Shown piece after piece: positions 41,846 through 50,428 of a stretch of 64,000 bases of DNA. Below the pieces are notes generated by a model. It worked only from the letters and a program-made list of their open reading frames with translations. It did no database searches and was not told the origin of the DNA. The stretch's first letter is position 1. The number at the start of each line of letters is the position of its first letter. The DNA is from Subtercola vilae. Its GTDB lineage: Bacteria; Actinomycetota; Actinomycetes; Actinomycetales; Microbacteriaceae. The translations under genes were made by a program, and so were the position numbers. The DNA lies in assembly GCF_004923255.1 (NCBI RefSeq), contig NZ_QYRT01000001.1:124001-188000 (forward strand). Reading direction: 5' to 3'.

Positions 41846-41869
41846 TCAGCCCCGACTATCGTCGCCCGG

Positions 41870-43048
41870 TCACTCGGGCAGCCCGTTGTTCTGTGCGACC
41901 GCCCCCAGCCACGCGAGGCTCGGCTTGGGGGTTCGCACGAACGACTCGCGGTCGACGGCGATGAGGCCGAACGTCGGCCAAAAGCCGCTCGCCCATTCGT
42001 AGTTGTCGAGGGCGCTCCAGTGCTGGTAGCCGAGCACCGTGATTCCATCGGCGATCGCGGCGTGGAGCCCCCGCAGCGCGCCGTCGGTGTAGTCGATGCG
42101 GCGTTCGTCGTCGGCCGTCGCGATGCCGTTCTCGGTGACCATGACGGGTACGTGCTCGCTGAGCTCCCACGCGGCTCGAACGCCGAGCTCGAGCGCCGGG
42201 GGAAAGAATTCCCAGCCGGTGAGCGTGGTTTCGACGTCGTCGGAGACGGGGAGGGGCCCGTCAGGCCCGATGAACGTGCGGGTGTAGGCCTGCACTCCGA
42301 CGAAGTCGTCGCCGCGGGCATTCTCGAGGTACCAGTCGTCGCTCGAATAGCGGTAGTCGCGAAGCGTTTCGTCGGCGCCGGGCTCGCCGGTCGAATGAAA
42401 TGCCTGGGTCGCGATCGTCCATCCGGTCTTCAGCCCGCTCACCGAGGAGAGCACCTCGCGCGAGGCTCTGTGCGAGGCGAGCAGTGCGTCGGCAACGGCG
42501 AGGTCGGGGCGAGGGAGCCCGAAGGCGACCAGATTCGAGGCGGTCTCGCCGCCGGCGAGCATGGCCGCGATGTTCGGTTCGTTGATGGTGCAGACGTACT
42601 CGACGCCCTCTGACACGATCGGTACGATCGCCTCGGTGAACCGGGCGAACAGCGAGGGGGCCTCGGGGTTACGCCAGAACCCGCGCGCGAACATCCACTG
42701 CGGCACAGTGAAGTGCAGCAGTGACACGACGGGTTCGAGCCCGAACTCGTGGGCAGTGTCGACCATGCGGCGGTAGTGGTCGATCTCTGCGCGGGAGAAG
42801 AACCCGGGTTCTGGCTCGATGCGGCTCCATTCGAGGCTGAAGCGGTACGACGTCAGACCGGCGTCGGCGAGCAGCTTCATGTCTTCTCTGTAGCGGTGGT
42901 AGCTGTCCATGGCGTCGCCGCTGGGTTCGACGATGGCGGTTCCCGGGGTGTGCTCCTTCACCCACCAGTCGTTGTTGGTGTTATTGCCCTCGATCTGGTG
43001 GGCTGCGGTGGCGGCACCCCACAGAAAGCCCTTCGGAAATGTCAGCAC
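41870..43048 (-). CDS. GH1 beta-glucosidase-family glycosidase
   Basis: This 392-residue enzyme starts MLTFPKGFLWGAATAAHQIEG, the GH1 N-terminus, and has both catalytic glutamates: the acid/base Glu157 in TINEPN and the nucleophile Glu306 in VTENG. It is shorter than the usual 440-470 residues, lacking part of the loop regions. It has no signal peptide, so it acts on imported beta-glycosides in the cytoplasm. The GTG at 43048 was chosen because AGGAG lies upstream and the family similarity begins there. The leader holds a hexamer repeat. It follows a TetR gene on the same strand. Confidence 0.93.
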   Translation of the reverse strand: MLTFPKGFLWGAATAAHQIEGNNTNNDWWVKEHTPGTAIVEPSGDAMDSYHRYREDMKLLADAGLTSYRFSLEWSRIEPEPGFFSRAEIDHYRRMVDTAHEFGLEPVVSLLHFTVPQWMFARGFWRNPEAPSLFARFTEAIVPIVSEGVEYVCTINEPNIAAMLAGGETASNLVAFGLPRPDLAVADALLASHRASREVLSSVSGLKTGWTIATQAFHSTGEPGADETLRDYRYSSDDWYLENARGDDFVGVQAYTRTFIGPDGPLPVSDDVETTLTGWEFFPPALELGVRAAWELSEHVPVMVTENGIATADDERRIDYTDGALRGLHAAIADGITVLGYQHWSALDNYEWASGFWPTFGLIAVDRESFVRTPKPSLAWLGAVAQNNGLPE

Positions 43049-43065
43049 GGTGTTGCTCCTGCTCC

Positions 43066-43098
43066 TGGTTCTGGTTCTGGTTCTGGTCTGGTTCTGGT
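43066..43098 (-). repeat. Hexanucleotide repeat in the GH1 leader
   Basis: Four TGGTTC units (plus-strand sense) and one 5-base variant run between the TetR stop and the GH1 ribosome binding site. Slippage here would change the leader length but not a reading frame, so any effect would be on translation or transcript structure. Confidence 0.8.
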
Positions 43099-43124
43099 GG
43101 TGAAAGTGAAATGAGGTTGCGGCG

Positions 43125-43787
43125 TCAGGCGCGTTCGAGAATGGATGCCCGGGGCTCGAGCACCGAGGCCAGAATTGCGTCGATCGCGAATTCGGTGGCG
43201 GCGACAAGGTCGACGTTCGTCGGGTCGAGCAACCACTGCACCTGCAGGCCGTCCATCACGGCCAGAATGGCGGCGGCCGCGAGGGAGGCCTGTGCCGGCG
43301 GTACGACTCCGCGCTCAGCGCAGATCATTTCGAAGGCCTGCAGGGCCTCGGCGCGCAGGGTCTGATACCGGCTCACGAAGTAGTCGCGGGCGGGGTGGCC
43401 CTCTGTGACCGATTCTGCCGACAGCACGACGAAGGTCTGCACGAGCCCGGCGCGGTGGGCGTTGCTCAATGCCGTCGTCACCAGGTGGCGAAAGAACTCG
43501 ATGCCGTCGGGCACACGCTGGCCCGGCAGGTTCTGCACGTCGGTGTCGTCGCGAAACTGCAGAACGTCGAGAAGGAGCTGATGCTTCGAGCCGAAGTGGT
43601 GCAGGATGCCCGCGTGGGTCATGTTCACCTGCTGCGCTATCTCGGCCAGCGTGCTGTTGCTGTACCCCTTGCGGCCGAACACCTCGACGGCCGCCTCGAG
43701 AATCTCGTTGCGGCGCACGGCGGTCTGGGCGTGCGGGCGCGACTTTCGTCGCGGTGTCGGCGCTCGGCCGTCGGGCGATTCGGTCAT
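43125..43787 (-). CDS. TetR-family regulator of the beta-glucosidase genes
   Basis: The 220-residue TetR protein has its HTH at residues 44-66 (TLAEIAQQVNMTHAGILHHF) after a basic N-terminus, and a C-terminal ligand domain of the TetR_C type. It is encoded upstream of and on the same strand as GH1, and divergent from GH3 (59 bp between start codons). An imperfect palindrome lies in that short intergenic region. It therefore probably controls both glycosidase genes in response to a glucoside or its product. Confidence 0.92.
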   Translation of the reverse strand: MTESPDGRAPTPRRKSRPHAQTAVRRNEILEAAVEVFGRKGYSNSTLAEIAQQVNMTHAGILHHFGSKHQLLLDVLQFRDDTDVQNLPGQRVPDGIEFFRHLVTTALSNAHRAGLVQTFVVLSAESVTEGHPARDYFVSRYQTLRAEALQAFEMICAERGVVPPAQASLAAAAILAVMDGLQVQWLLDPTNVDLVAATEFAIDAILASVLEPRASILERA

Positions 43788-43812
43788 GAAGCGAGCGTAG
43801 CGCTCGGAGCTT

Positions 43813-43844
43813 GAATACTTACTAACAAGAAGGTAACTTTATTC
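43813..43844. promoter_or_regulatory. Imperfect palindrome between TetR and GH3
   Basis: GAATA and TTAC on the left pair with GTAA and TATTC on the right, around a 10-bp centre. The element covers most of the 59-bp intergenic region and ends two bases before the GTG of the GH3 gene. It is the likely TetR site, but the arms are imperfect. Confidence 0.4.
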
Positions 43845-43846
43845 GC

Positions 43847-46090
43847 GTGATCACCTACCTCGACCCGACCGAGTCCATCGGCGCCCGCGTCTTCGACCTG
43901 CTTGCCCGCATGACGCTCGAAGAGAAGGTCGGGCAGATGATGCAGCTCGATGCGCGAGACGACATCGAAGATCACGTGCTCAGTACGCACGTCGGGTCGA
44001 TTCTGCACGCCTCGCCCGACAGGCTCGAGCTGGCGCAGCGGCTGACGGCTCAGACGCGCCTGCGAATTCCGCTCATCGTGGGAGAAGACTGCATCCACGG
44101 CCACTCCTTCTGGATCGGCGCGACAATCTTTCCCACCCAGCTCGCCATGGCGGCGTCGTGGAACCCCGAACTGATCGAGCAGGTGGCGAGGGCCACCGCA
44201 GTTGAGGTTTCGGCGACGGGGATTCACTGGACCTTCTCTCCTGTGCTCTGCATTGCGCGCGACCTGCGGTGGGGCCGCGTCGGCGAGACCTTCGGCGAAG
44301 ACCCCTTTCTCATCGGCGAGCTGGCCTCTGCGATGGTGCGCGGGTACCAGGGCACCGGGCTGAGCGACCCGACCGCCATTCTGGCGACGGCGAAACACTT
44401 CGCGGGGTACTCAGAGACCCAGGGTGGGCGCGATGCGAGCGAGGCCGACATCTCGATGCGCAAGCTGCGCTCGTGGTTCCTGCCCCCGTTCGAGCGGGTT
44501 GCCAGGGAGGGCTGCCGCACCTTCATGCTCGGCTACCAGTCGATCGACGGCGTGCCCATCACCGTGAACGACTGGCTTCTGAACGACGTGCTGCGGGGGG
44601 AGTGGGGCTACACCGGAACCCTCATCACCGACTGGGACAACGTGGGCCGCATGGTGTGGGAGCAGCAGGTGCAACCCGACTACGCACACGCGTCGGCTGC
44701 CGCGGTGCACGCGGGCAACGACATGGTGATGACCACGCCGGGGTTCTTTCGTGGCGCACTCGATGCCATCGAACTCGGCCTGCTGGCCGAATCCGACCTC
44801 GATGCCGCCGTCGCGCGTATTCTGACGCTCAAGTTCGAGCTCGGCCTTTTCGAGAACCCCCGCTTGCCCGATCTCGACAGGCAGCGGGCATCCATCGCCA
44901 CCTCGAGTCACACCGACCTCAACCGCGAGATCGCCAGGCGTTCCGTGGTGCTCCTGCAGAACGACGGAGTGCTGCCGCTACCGGCTGCCGAGCCGGCGCC
45001 CCGGCGCATTGCGCTCGTCGGGCCACTGATCGACGACGCTCAGACCCAGCTCGGTGACTGGGCCGGCGCGTCAGGGCAAGCGGGGTGGCTTCCCGACGGC
45101 CAGCCTCGGCACATGATCACGACGGTGTTCGATGGGTTGAGCACGCTGCTGCCGGCCGGCTGGGAGCTCACGGCGAACGTCGGCGCGGAGATTCTGCGGC
45201 TGCGGCCCGACCCGTCGGGAACGAACTTTCCCGACGGCCAGCCCCGCCCGCCTGTCGCGATCGCGTGCGAACCCGACGCCGAGCTGATCGCCGCGGCCCT
45301 CGACGCCGCGCACGCTGCCGACTACGTCATCGCCGTGGTGGGTGACCGAATCGAACTCGTCGGTGAGGGCCGCTCGACGGCGACCCTCGAGCTGGTCGGC
45401 GCACAGATCGCGCTGCTCGATGCCCTGGCCGCCACGGGAAAGCCGCTGATCGTCGTACTGATGGCGTCGAAGCCGCTGGTGCTTCCTCCGTCTGCGCTGA
45501 ACGCGGCCGCCATCGTCTGGGTGGCGAGCCCGGGAATGGAAGGCGGCCGCGCCATCGCCGAACTCGTGCTGGGTCTCGTCGAACCGTCGGGCCGGCTGCC
45601 GATCTCGTTCGCACGGCACGCAGGCCAGCAGCCGACGTACTACAACCAGATTCGTGGGCAACACGGTGACCGGTACGCCGATCTCACACAGAGCCCCGCG
45701 TTCGCGTTCGGAGAAGGGCTGTCGTACAGCCGCGTCGAGTATTCAGGCCTGCGGCTGCAGCAGACCGAACTGAACCGCGACGGCACCGTCACGGCCGAGA
45801 TCACCCTGCAGAACGTCGGTTCGCGAACTGCGGTCGAGACGGTGCAGGCGTATGTCAGCGACACGGTCACGTCTGTCAGCTGGGCGTTCAAAGAGCTCAA
45901 AGCCTTTCGCCAGGTCACTCTGGCTGCGGGAGAAACGGCCGTGGTCACCATTGACGTACCGGTAGCCGAGTGCAGCGTGGTCGATGCTCGCGGCAACCGA
46001 ATCGTCGAAGCCGGCGAGTTTCGGATGCTCGTCGGCCCGTCTTCGCGCGATGACACCCTGCTCAGTGCGGGGTTCCTCGTGGTCGACTGA
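43847..46090 (+). CDS. GH3 beta-glucosidase/beta-xylosidase-family glycosidase
   Basis: The 747-residue protein has the three GH3 parts: a barrel with KHFAGYSETQGGRD and the nucleophile Asp262 (TLITDWDNV), an alpha/beta sandwich domain, and a C-terminal fibronectin III-like domain (about 660-745). It has no signal peptide and should act on imported oligosaccharides. Whether the glycon is glucose or xylose cannot be told. The start is the GTG at 43847, preceded by AAGAAGG. Its end overlaps the convergent SMP-30 gene by 29 bp. Confidence 0.95.
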   Translation: MITYLDPTESIGARVFDLLARMTLEEKVGQMMQLDARDDIEDHVLSTHVGSILHASPDRLELAQRLTAQTRLRIPLIVGEDCIHGHSFWIGATIFPTQLAMAASWNPELIEQVARATAVEVSATGIHWTFSPVLCIARDLRWGRVGETFGEDPFLIGELASAMVRGYQGTGLSDPTAILATAKHFAGYSETQGGRDASEADISMRKLRSWFLPPFERVAREGCRTFMLGYQSIDGVPITVNDWLLNDVLRGEWGYTGTLITDWDNVGRMVWEQQVQPDYAHASAAAVHAGNDMVMTTPGFFRGALDAIELGLLAESDLDAAVARILTLKFELGLFENPRLPDLDRQRASIATSSHTDLNREIARRSVVLLQNDGVLPLPAAEPAPRRIALVGPLIDDAQTQLGDWAGASGQAGWLPDGQPRHMITTVFDGLSTLLPAGWELTANVGAEILRLRPDPSGTNFPDGQPRPPVAIACEPDAELIAAALDAAHAADYVIAVVGDRIELVGEGRSTATLELVGAQIALLDALAATGKPLIVVLMASKPLVLPPSALNAAAIVWVASPGMEGGRAIAELVLGLVEPSGRLPISFARHAGQQPTYYNQIRGQHGDRYADLTQSPAFAFGEGLSYSRVEYSGLRLQQTELNRDGTVTAEITLQNVGSRTAVETVQAYVSDTVTSVSWAFKELKAFRQVTLAAGETAVVTIDVPVAECSVVDARGNRIVEAGEFRMLVGPSSRDDTLLSAGFLVVD

Positions 46091-47033
46091 CGGAGGGCCA
46101 GAGGGTCGAGACCACTCCACGCTGGCCTGGGGTCGAGCGGTAGAGCAGGCCAGCCGCAGAATCGACCGTGTCGACCGCTTCGACCGTGTCGACCGCTTCG
46201 ACAGTGTTACCGCCGACAGCGCTGCCCCGGGCATCCGGTGCCGGCTGCTCGCGCGCCGTCGTGATGTAGAGCGTTTCGAGGTCGACGCCACCGAAGGCGA
46301 CGGCTGTGACGAGGCGCGTAGGTAGCTCGACGGTCGCCAGAACCGTACCGTCGAGCGCGAAGCGCCGCACCGCGCCGCCGTTCCAGAACGCGCACCAGAG
46401 AGCGCCTTCCGCGTCGAGCGTGAGGCCGTCGGGTACGCCGTCGAAGCGGGAGACGTCGATGCTTCCCGTCTGCTCGAGCAGGTCGCCGGTCTCGGGCTCT
46501 ACCGACCACAGGGCGATGCTGCGGGTCATCGAGTCGACGTACGCCAGCAGATCGGGCCGCGGCCAGGCGAGACCGTTCGGGCAGCCGAGCCCGGTGAGTA
46601 CCGCAACCGCGGGGTTCTGGCCCGTGACCCGGTAGAGCACGCCGTCGTGCGGCGGGTCGCCCGCGTTCCACCGCATGGTTCCGGCGTAGACGCGCCCCGC
46701 GGGGTCGACGGCAGCATCGTTCATGCGGCGCTCGCCGAGTTCGGCCTCGATGGGCACGATGATGACGCTCTCGCCGGTTGCCGGGTCGAAGAGCTCCACC
46801 CCGGCCGTTGTCGCGAGCAGCAGCCGGCCGTCGGCCGCAACGTTCACCGCACCGGCAGCCCGGGGAAGGGTGTGGGTGGTCACCCGGCCGTCAGCGTGCA
46901 GCGCGTGAAGCGAACTGCCGATGATGTCGACCCACCAGAGCACGCCGCGCTGGGCATCCCACCGAGGCGATTCGCCGAGCTCGGAGATCGTGTGCGACGC
47001 GACGTCGAGCGAGCCACCTGCCCTCAGGTGCAT
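46062..47033 (-). CDS. SMP-30/gluconolactonase-family lactonase
   Basis: The 323-residue beta-propeller protein has the conserved metal ligands of SMP-30 lactonases: Glu in ELGESPRWD, Asn in RRMNDAAVDPAGRVYAGTM, Asn in CPNGLAW and Asp in VPDGLTLD. It opens a sugar lactone to the acid. The last 60 residues include a repeated VEAVDT stretch from an 18-bp duplication. It is the last gene of the leftward sugar-oxidation operon and lies 7 bp after the aldehyde dehydrogenase, where a lactonase is expected between dehydrogenase and dehydratase steps. Confidence 0.92.
   Translation of the reverse strand: MHLRAGGSLDVASHTISELGESPRWDAQRGVLWWVDIIGSSLHALHADGRVTTHTLPRAAGAVNVAADGRLLLATTAGVELFDPATGESVIIVPIEAELGERRMNDAAVDPAGRVYAGTMRWNAGDPPHDGVLYRVTGQNPAVAVLTGLGCPNGLAWPRPDLLAYVDSMTRSIALWSVEPETGDLLEQTGSIDVSRFDGVPDGLTLDAEGALWCAFWNGGAVRRFALDGTVLATVELPTRLVTAVAFGGVDLETLYITTAREQPAPDARGSAVGGNTVEAVDTVEAVDTVDSAAGLLYRSTPGQRGVVSTLWPSVSRPRGTPH
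46164..46199 (-). repeat. 18-bp coding duplication in the SMP-30 gene
   Basis: GACCGTGTCGACCGCTTC (plus-strand sense) occurs twice in tandem, exactly. It is in frame and gives the protein a repeated EAVDTV segment near the C-terminus, outside the metal site. Confidence 0.88.
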
Positions 47034-47040
47034 CGAACCC

Positions 47041-48651
47041 TCAGTTCCACGACAGAGCCCGCTCGCGCAGGTCGTCTGGCAGGTCTTGGTACGTCACCGG
47101 CCGAAGAAAACGGTCTATGGCTCTGACGCCGACAGACGTCGTTGCCGGTGAGCTGGTGGCGGGAAACGGGCCGCCGTGGGTGGTCGCCCGCCCGACACGC
47201 ACGCCCGTGGGAAACCCGCCGAACAGCACCCGGCCCGCTCGCAGCCGCAGCCGCCGAAGCAGCGCGCTCGCCGAGCCAGCCTCGGCCGGGGCCGCGTGGA
47301 TCGTCGCTGTGAGGCCACCGGGGATCACCTGGGCGACCTCGATGAGATCGTCAACGCTCTCGCAGTACACCACGACCACCGCGGGGCCGAAGAGCTCGTC
47401 GGTGATCGAGGGGTCTTCTCGAAGCACCCCGCTTGTCACGGTCGCGAGAAAGCTCGGCACCCGGTCGGCGGCTGCGGTGTCATCTGACGGGCCGCCCAGA
47501 ATGACCTCGACCCATGGCAGGCCGCGAAGCCGGTCAACGCCAGCTCTCAAACCGGTGAGGATGTCCGGGGTCAGCAGTGGGGGGCTCGCGACGCCAGAAA
47601 GGGCCCGGCTGAGTTCAGACACAATCTGCCGGCCGGCTTCGTCGTCGACGATCACCAGCAGACCCGGTTTGGTGCAGAACTGCCCGCTTCCGCCCGTGAT
47701 CGACTGCGCCAGCCCCGTGACGAAGGCTGAAGTGCCTGAAGTGGCTTCAGCCTTGGCGTCGTTCGCGAAAGCGGCCTCCGCAGCGGCCGCGGGGAGCAGG
47801 TAGAGCGCATTGATGCCGCCGAGTTCGGCGAACACCGGAATCGGCACAGGCCTTGCCGCGGCAGCAGCCACGAGGGCAAGGCCACCTCGGGTCGAGCCGG
47901 TGAAGGCGACCGCCGAGATACCGGCGGCTTCGACGAGGGCCAGGCCGATCGCCGTTTCTCTGCCGTGCAGCAGCGAGAACCAGCCCGCAGGCCAGCCGGC
48001 GTCGGCGAGCACCCGCGTGGCGATGGCGGCGAGAAGCTGGCTGGTTTCCGGATGCGCGGGGTGCCCCTTCGCGACGACCGGGCACCCCGCCGCCAGTGCT
48101 GCGGCCGTGTCGCCGCCGAGCACACCGAAGGCGAACGGAAAGTTGCTCGCGCCGAACACGGCGACCGGGCCGACGGGCACGTGCCCCAGGGCCAGCGCAG
48201 GCGCGAAGCCCTCTGCGCCCCGCGGGTCGCTCTCTGCCGCTACCCCGGAACGGCCCGCTGCCTCTGCCCCCAGCAGCCGTAACTGGCCGGTGGTTCGGCT
48301 CAGCTCTGAGTTGAGCCGCTCGGCACTGAGCCCTGTTTCGATGCCGGCAATCTCGACGAGTTCAGGGCGCCGCCCCTCGAGAGCATCCGCCAATTCTCTG
48401 ACGAGGGCTTCTGGCCTGAGAGTCGACTCGGTTGTCTGCACGGCGAAGAACGCTTCGGAGGCGGCCCGGGCGGCGGTATCGGCCTCGCTCGTGGCCGCAT
48501 CAGCAAAGGTGATAGCGAGGTCTGTGCCGCGGGTGACATCACGCCCGTGAAAAGTCGTGCCCGGTGCGGCGAGTGCCGGCCGCCCGGCGACGATACCCGC
48601 GACAGGAATATCCGTCGCAAGAGAGCGGATGCCCGTGGTGCCCATGGTCAC
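47041..48651 (-). CDS. Aldehyde dehydrogenase, ketoglutarate semialdehyde (2,5-dioxovalerate) type
   Basis: This 536-residue NAD(P)-dependent aldehyde dehydrogenase has the catalytic Glu motif FAELGGINALYLL and catalytic Cys in GSGQFCTKPGLL. Its pattern (VFGASNFPFAFGVLGGDTAAALAAGCPVVAKGHPAHP) is that of the 2,5-dioxovalerate dehydrogenase group. Such enzymes finish oxidative pentose or sugar-acid routes by making 2-oxoglutarate. The GTG start overlaps the preceding gene by 4 bp. A dehydratase, a lactonase and an SDR in the same locus support the assignment. Confidence 0.9.
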   Translation of the reverse strand: MTMGTTGIRSLATDIPVAGIVAGRPALAAPGTTFHGRDVTRGTDLAITFADAATSEADTAARAASEAFFAVQTTESTLRPEALVRELADALEGRRPELVEIAGIETGLSAERLNSELSRTTGQLRLLGAEAAGRSGVAAESDPRGAEGFAPALALGHVPVGPVAVFGASNFPFAFGVLGGDTAAALAAGCPVVAKGHPAHPETSQLLAAIATRVLADAGWPAGWFSLLHGRETAIGLALVEAAGISAVAFTGSTRGGLALVAAAAARPVPIPVFAELGGINALYLLPAAAAEAAFANDAKAEATSGTSAFVTGLAQSITGGSGQFCTKPGLLVIVDDEAGRQIVSELSRALSGVASPPLLTPDILTGLRAGVDRLRGLPWVEVILGGPSDDTAAADRVPSFLATVTSGVLREDPSITDELFGPAVVVVYCESVDDLIEVAQVIPGGLTATIHAAPAEAGSASALLRRLRLRAGRVLFGGFPTGVRVGRATTHGGPFPATSSPATTSVGVRAIDRFLRPVTYQDLPDDLRERALSWN

Positions 48652-49547
48652 AGGCTTCTGGGCAGAGCGAGATCGGCCTCGGCCCGGGTGAGCATTGCCA
48701 ACCCGAGTGAGGCGCGACGCACCCGCTCCCGCGCCGTCGCTTCGAGCACTCCCGCGAGGTGTCCTCCGCTGGGGTACAGGCTGGGTGAATTGCGCACCGC
48801 GAACTTGAGGTGCACGGGAGCCGCGACCCGCACGATCTCGGGAATCTCGTAGTAGCGAATCACTCCACCGAAATCGTCAGACGATTCGATGTAGAGGTCG
48901 AGAGGAATCGAAACCGCCGCGCGAATTGCGGAGAGTGTGGGCAAGCTCAAGTCGACGGCAACGTTCAGTGTTGACGCTCCCAGATCTTCGAGAAGCCGTG
49001 CGCCGGCCGGGTTCGAGACCGGCAGAGAGGCCGAGACCTTCAGAACGAGATCGCTCGGCAGATTGCCCTGCGCCTTGAGCTTGCCGAGTACGGTGAGCTG
49101 GCCGAGGTCGGAGACGAGCACCGACCGAAGGCCCAGGGCGCAGCCGCGAACGACTTCTTCGATGCCGTAGGCCAGTTGGTCAGCTCCGCGCAGCGAGCCG
49201 AACAGAACGGCTCCGCCGGGGCTCGTTGCCTGGGCTCCGGTGTCCCAGCCCGCGCGCGGCCCGACAAACAGGCAGACCTCGATGTTGTGTACCCGACCGA
49301 GTTCGACCATCTGTTCGATCTCGGTGTCGGTGAGCATCCAGATGCCGCTGCCCTGGCTCACCCGGTGCACGGGTACGCCCCGAAGGGCTGCTTCGTCGAT
49401 GACCGCTTCCATCGCGGCCGGCCCTTCGACAGAGGGGATCTCGATGTGAAAGGCTCCTCCGTCGGCGAACCGGCGTGTGCTGGTGGGCAGCGAGTAGTCG
49501 TCACCGCTGGGCAGTCCCAACGAGGCCAGATAGTGTTGCGCTTTCAT
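48648..49547 (-). CDS. U32-peptidase-like TIM-barrel protein of unknown function
   Basis: The 299-residue protein has an alternating strand/helix pattern and a KFAVRNSPSLYPSGGH segment near the C-terminus. It looks like the U32-peptidase-like proteins found in actinobacterial sugar operons, which lack evidence for peptidase activity. I recognise the family only moderately. Its ATG overlaps the SDR stop and its stop overlaps the aldehyde dehydrogenase start, so it is coupled to both. In a Weimberg-type route this is where a 2-keto-3-deoxy acid dehydratase or an aldolase would be expected, which makes an enzymatic role conceivable but unproven. Confidence 0.65.
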   Translation of the reverse strand: MKAQHYLASLGLPSGDDYSLPTSTRRFADGGAFHIEIPSVEGPAAMEAVIDEAALRGVPVHRVSQGSGIWMLTDTEIEQMVELGRVHNIEVCLFVGPRAGWDTGAQATSPGGAVLFGSLRGADQLAYGIEEVVRGCALGLRSVLVSDLGQLTVLGKLKAQGNLPSDLVLKVSASLPVSNPAGARLLEDLGASTLNVAVDLSLPTLSAIRAAVSIPLDLYIESSDDFGGVIRYYEIPEIVRVAAPVHLKFAVRNSPSLYPSGGHLAGVLEATARERVRRASLGLAMLTRAEADLALPRSL

Positions 49548-50428
49548 TGAGAAGACTCCTTCGTGGTTGTGCTGCGTTGTGGATCTGCGGGCCTGTTGCG
49601 CCCGGAATCGTCGATGCGATCGGCAAAGGGCTGCATGAACTGCAGACGGGGAACCTGGTTTGCGAGAACCCCGCCGTCGACGACAAGGGAGTGCCCGTTC
49701 ACGTACGAGCCCGCAGCGGAGGCGAGAAACAGCACGGGGCCGACCATCTCATCGGGCCGCGCGAAGCGGTTCTCGAGGGGAATGTGCTGCTGGTAGTACG
49801 GAGTGAACTTCTCCCAGTCGAGCGGAAAGTCGCTCGCCAGCCCGGTGTCGACGATGCCGGGGCACACGGTGTTGACGGTGATGCCGTGAGGCCCGAGCTC
49901 GACCGCGAGGCTTCGCGCGAGCAGCTCGAGGCCACCCTTGGCCGCGTTGTAGTGCGCCAGCCCGGGTTCCGCCTGCAGGCCGTTCTTCGACGAGATCATG
50001 ATGATCCGGCCCTGCACCCTGTCGTGGATCATTCTCTCGGCGACACGTTGACTGATGAGAAACGGTGCGTCGAGATCGACCGACATCGTGGCTCGCCACG
50101 CGGCGTAGTCGATGCGGTTGAAGTGGTCCATGGTGGCGTAGCCCGCGTTGTTGACAAGAACGTCGAGCGGCCCGTCTGCCCAGACGCTGTCGACGAAGTC
50201 GGTGAGTGTCTCGGCCTCTGAAAGGTCGTGAAAGTACCAGCGCACGTCGCGCGTTGTGGCCGCCAGGGCTTCTGAGAACTCGGCACTCGGCGTGACGCCG
50301 GGCCGTTCGGTGAGCGCAAGATCGGCGCCGGCCCGGGCGAGACCGAGTGCGAGCGCTCGGCCGATGCCACCCGCGGCGCCCGTGAGCAGCACGCGCCGGC
50401 CGGTCAGATCGAACAGATCGGGCGTCAT
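49544..50428 (-). CDS. SDR-family dehydrogenase
   Basis: This 294-residue classical short-chain dehydrogenase has TGAAGGIGRALALG at residues 13-26, the NNAGYA motif, Ser in IIMISSKNG and the catalytic HYNAAKGG (Tyr-x-x-x-Lys). It oxidises a sugar or polyol with NAD(P), probably as the first step of the pathway. The ATG at 50428 overlaps the IclR stop (ATGA) and was chosen because the Rossmann motif begins there, although the frame stays open further upstream into IclR. It couples to the U32-like gene downstream. Confidence 0.9.
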   Translation of the reverse strand: MTPDLFDLTGRRVLLTGAAGGIGRALALGLARAGADLALTERPGVTPSAEFSEALAATTRDVRWYFHDLSEAETLTDFVDSVWADGPLDVLVNNAGYATMDHFNRIDYAAWRATMSVDLDAPFLISQRVAERMIHDRVQGRIIMISSKNGLQAEPGLAHYNAAKGGLELLARSLAVELGPHGITVNTVCPGIVDTGLASDFPLDWEKFTPYYQQHIPLENRFARPDEMVGPVLFLASAAGSYVNGHSLVVDGGVLANQVPRLQFMQPFADRIDDSGRNRPADPQRSTTTKESSQ

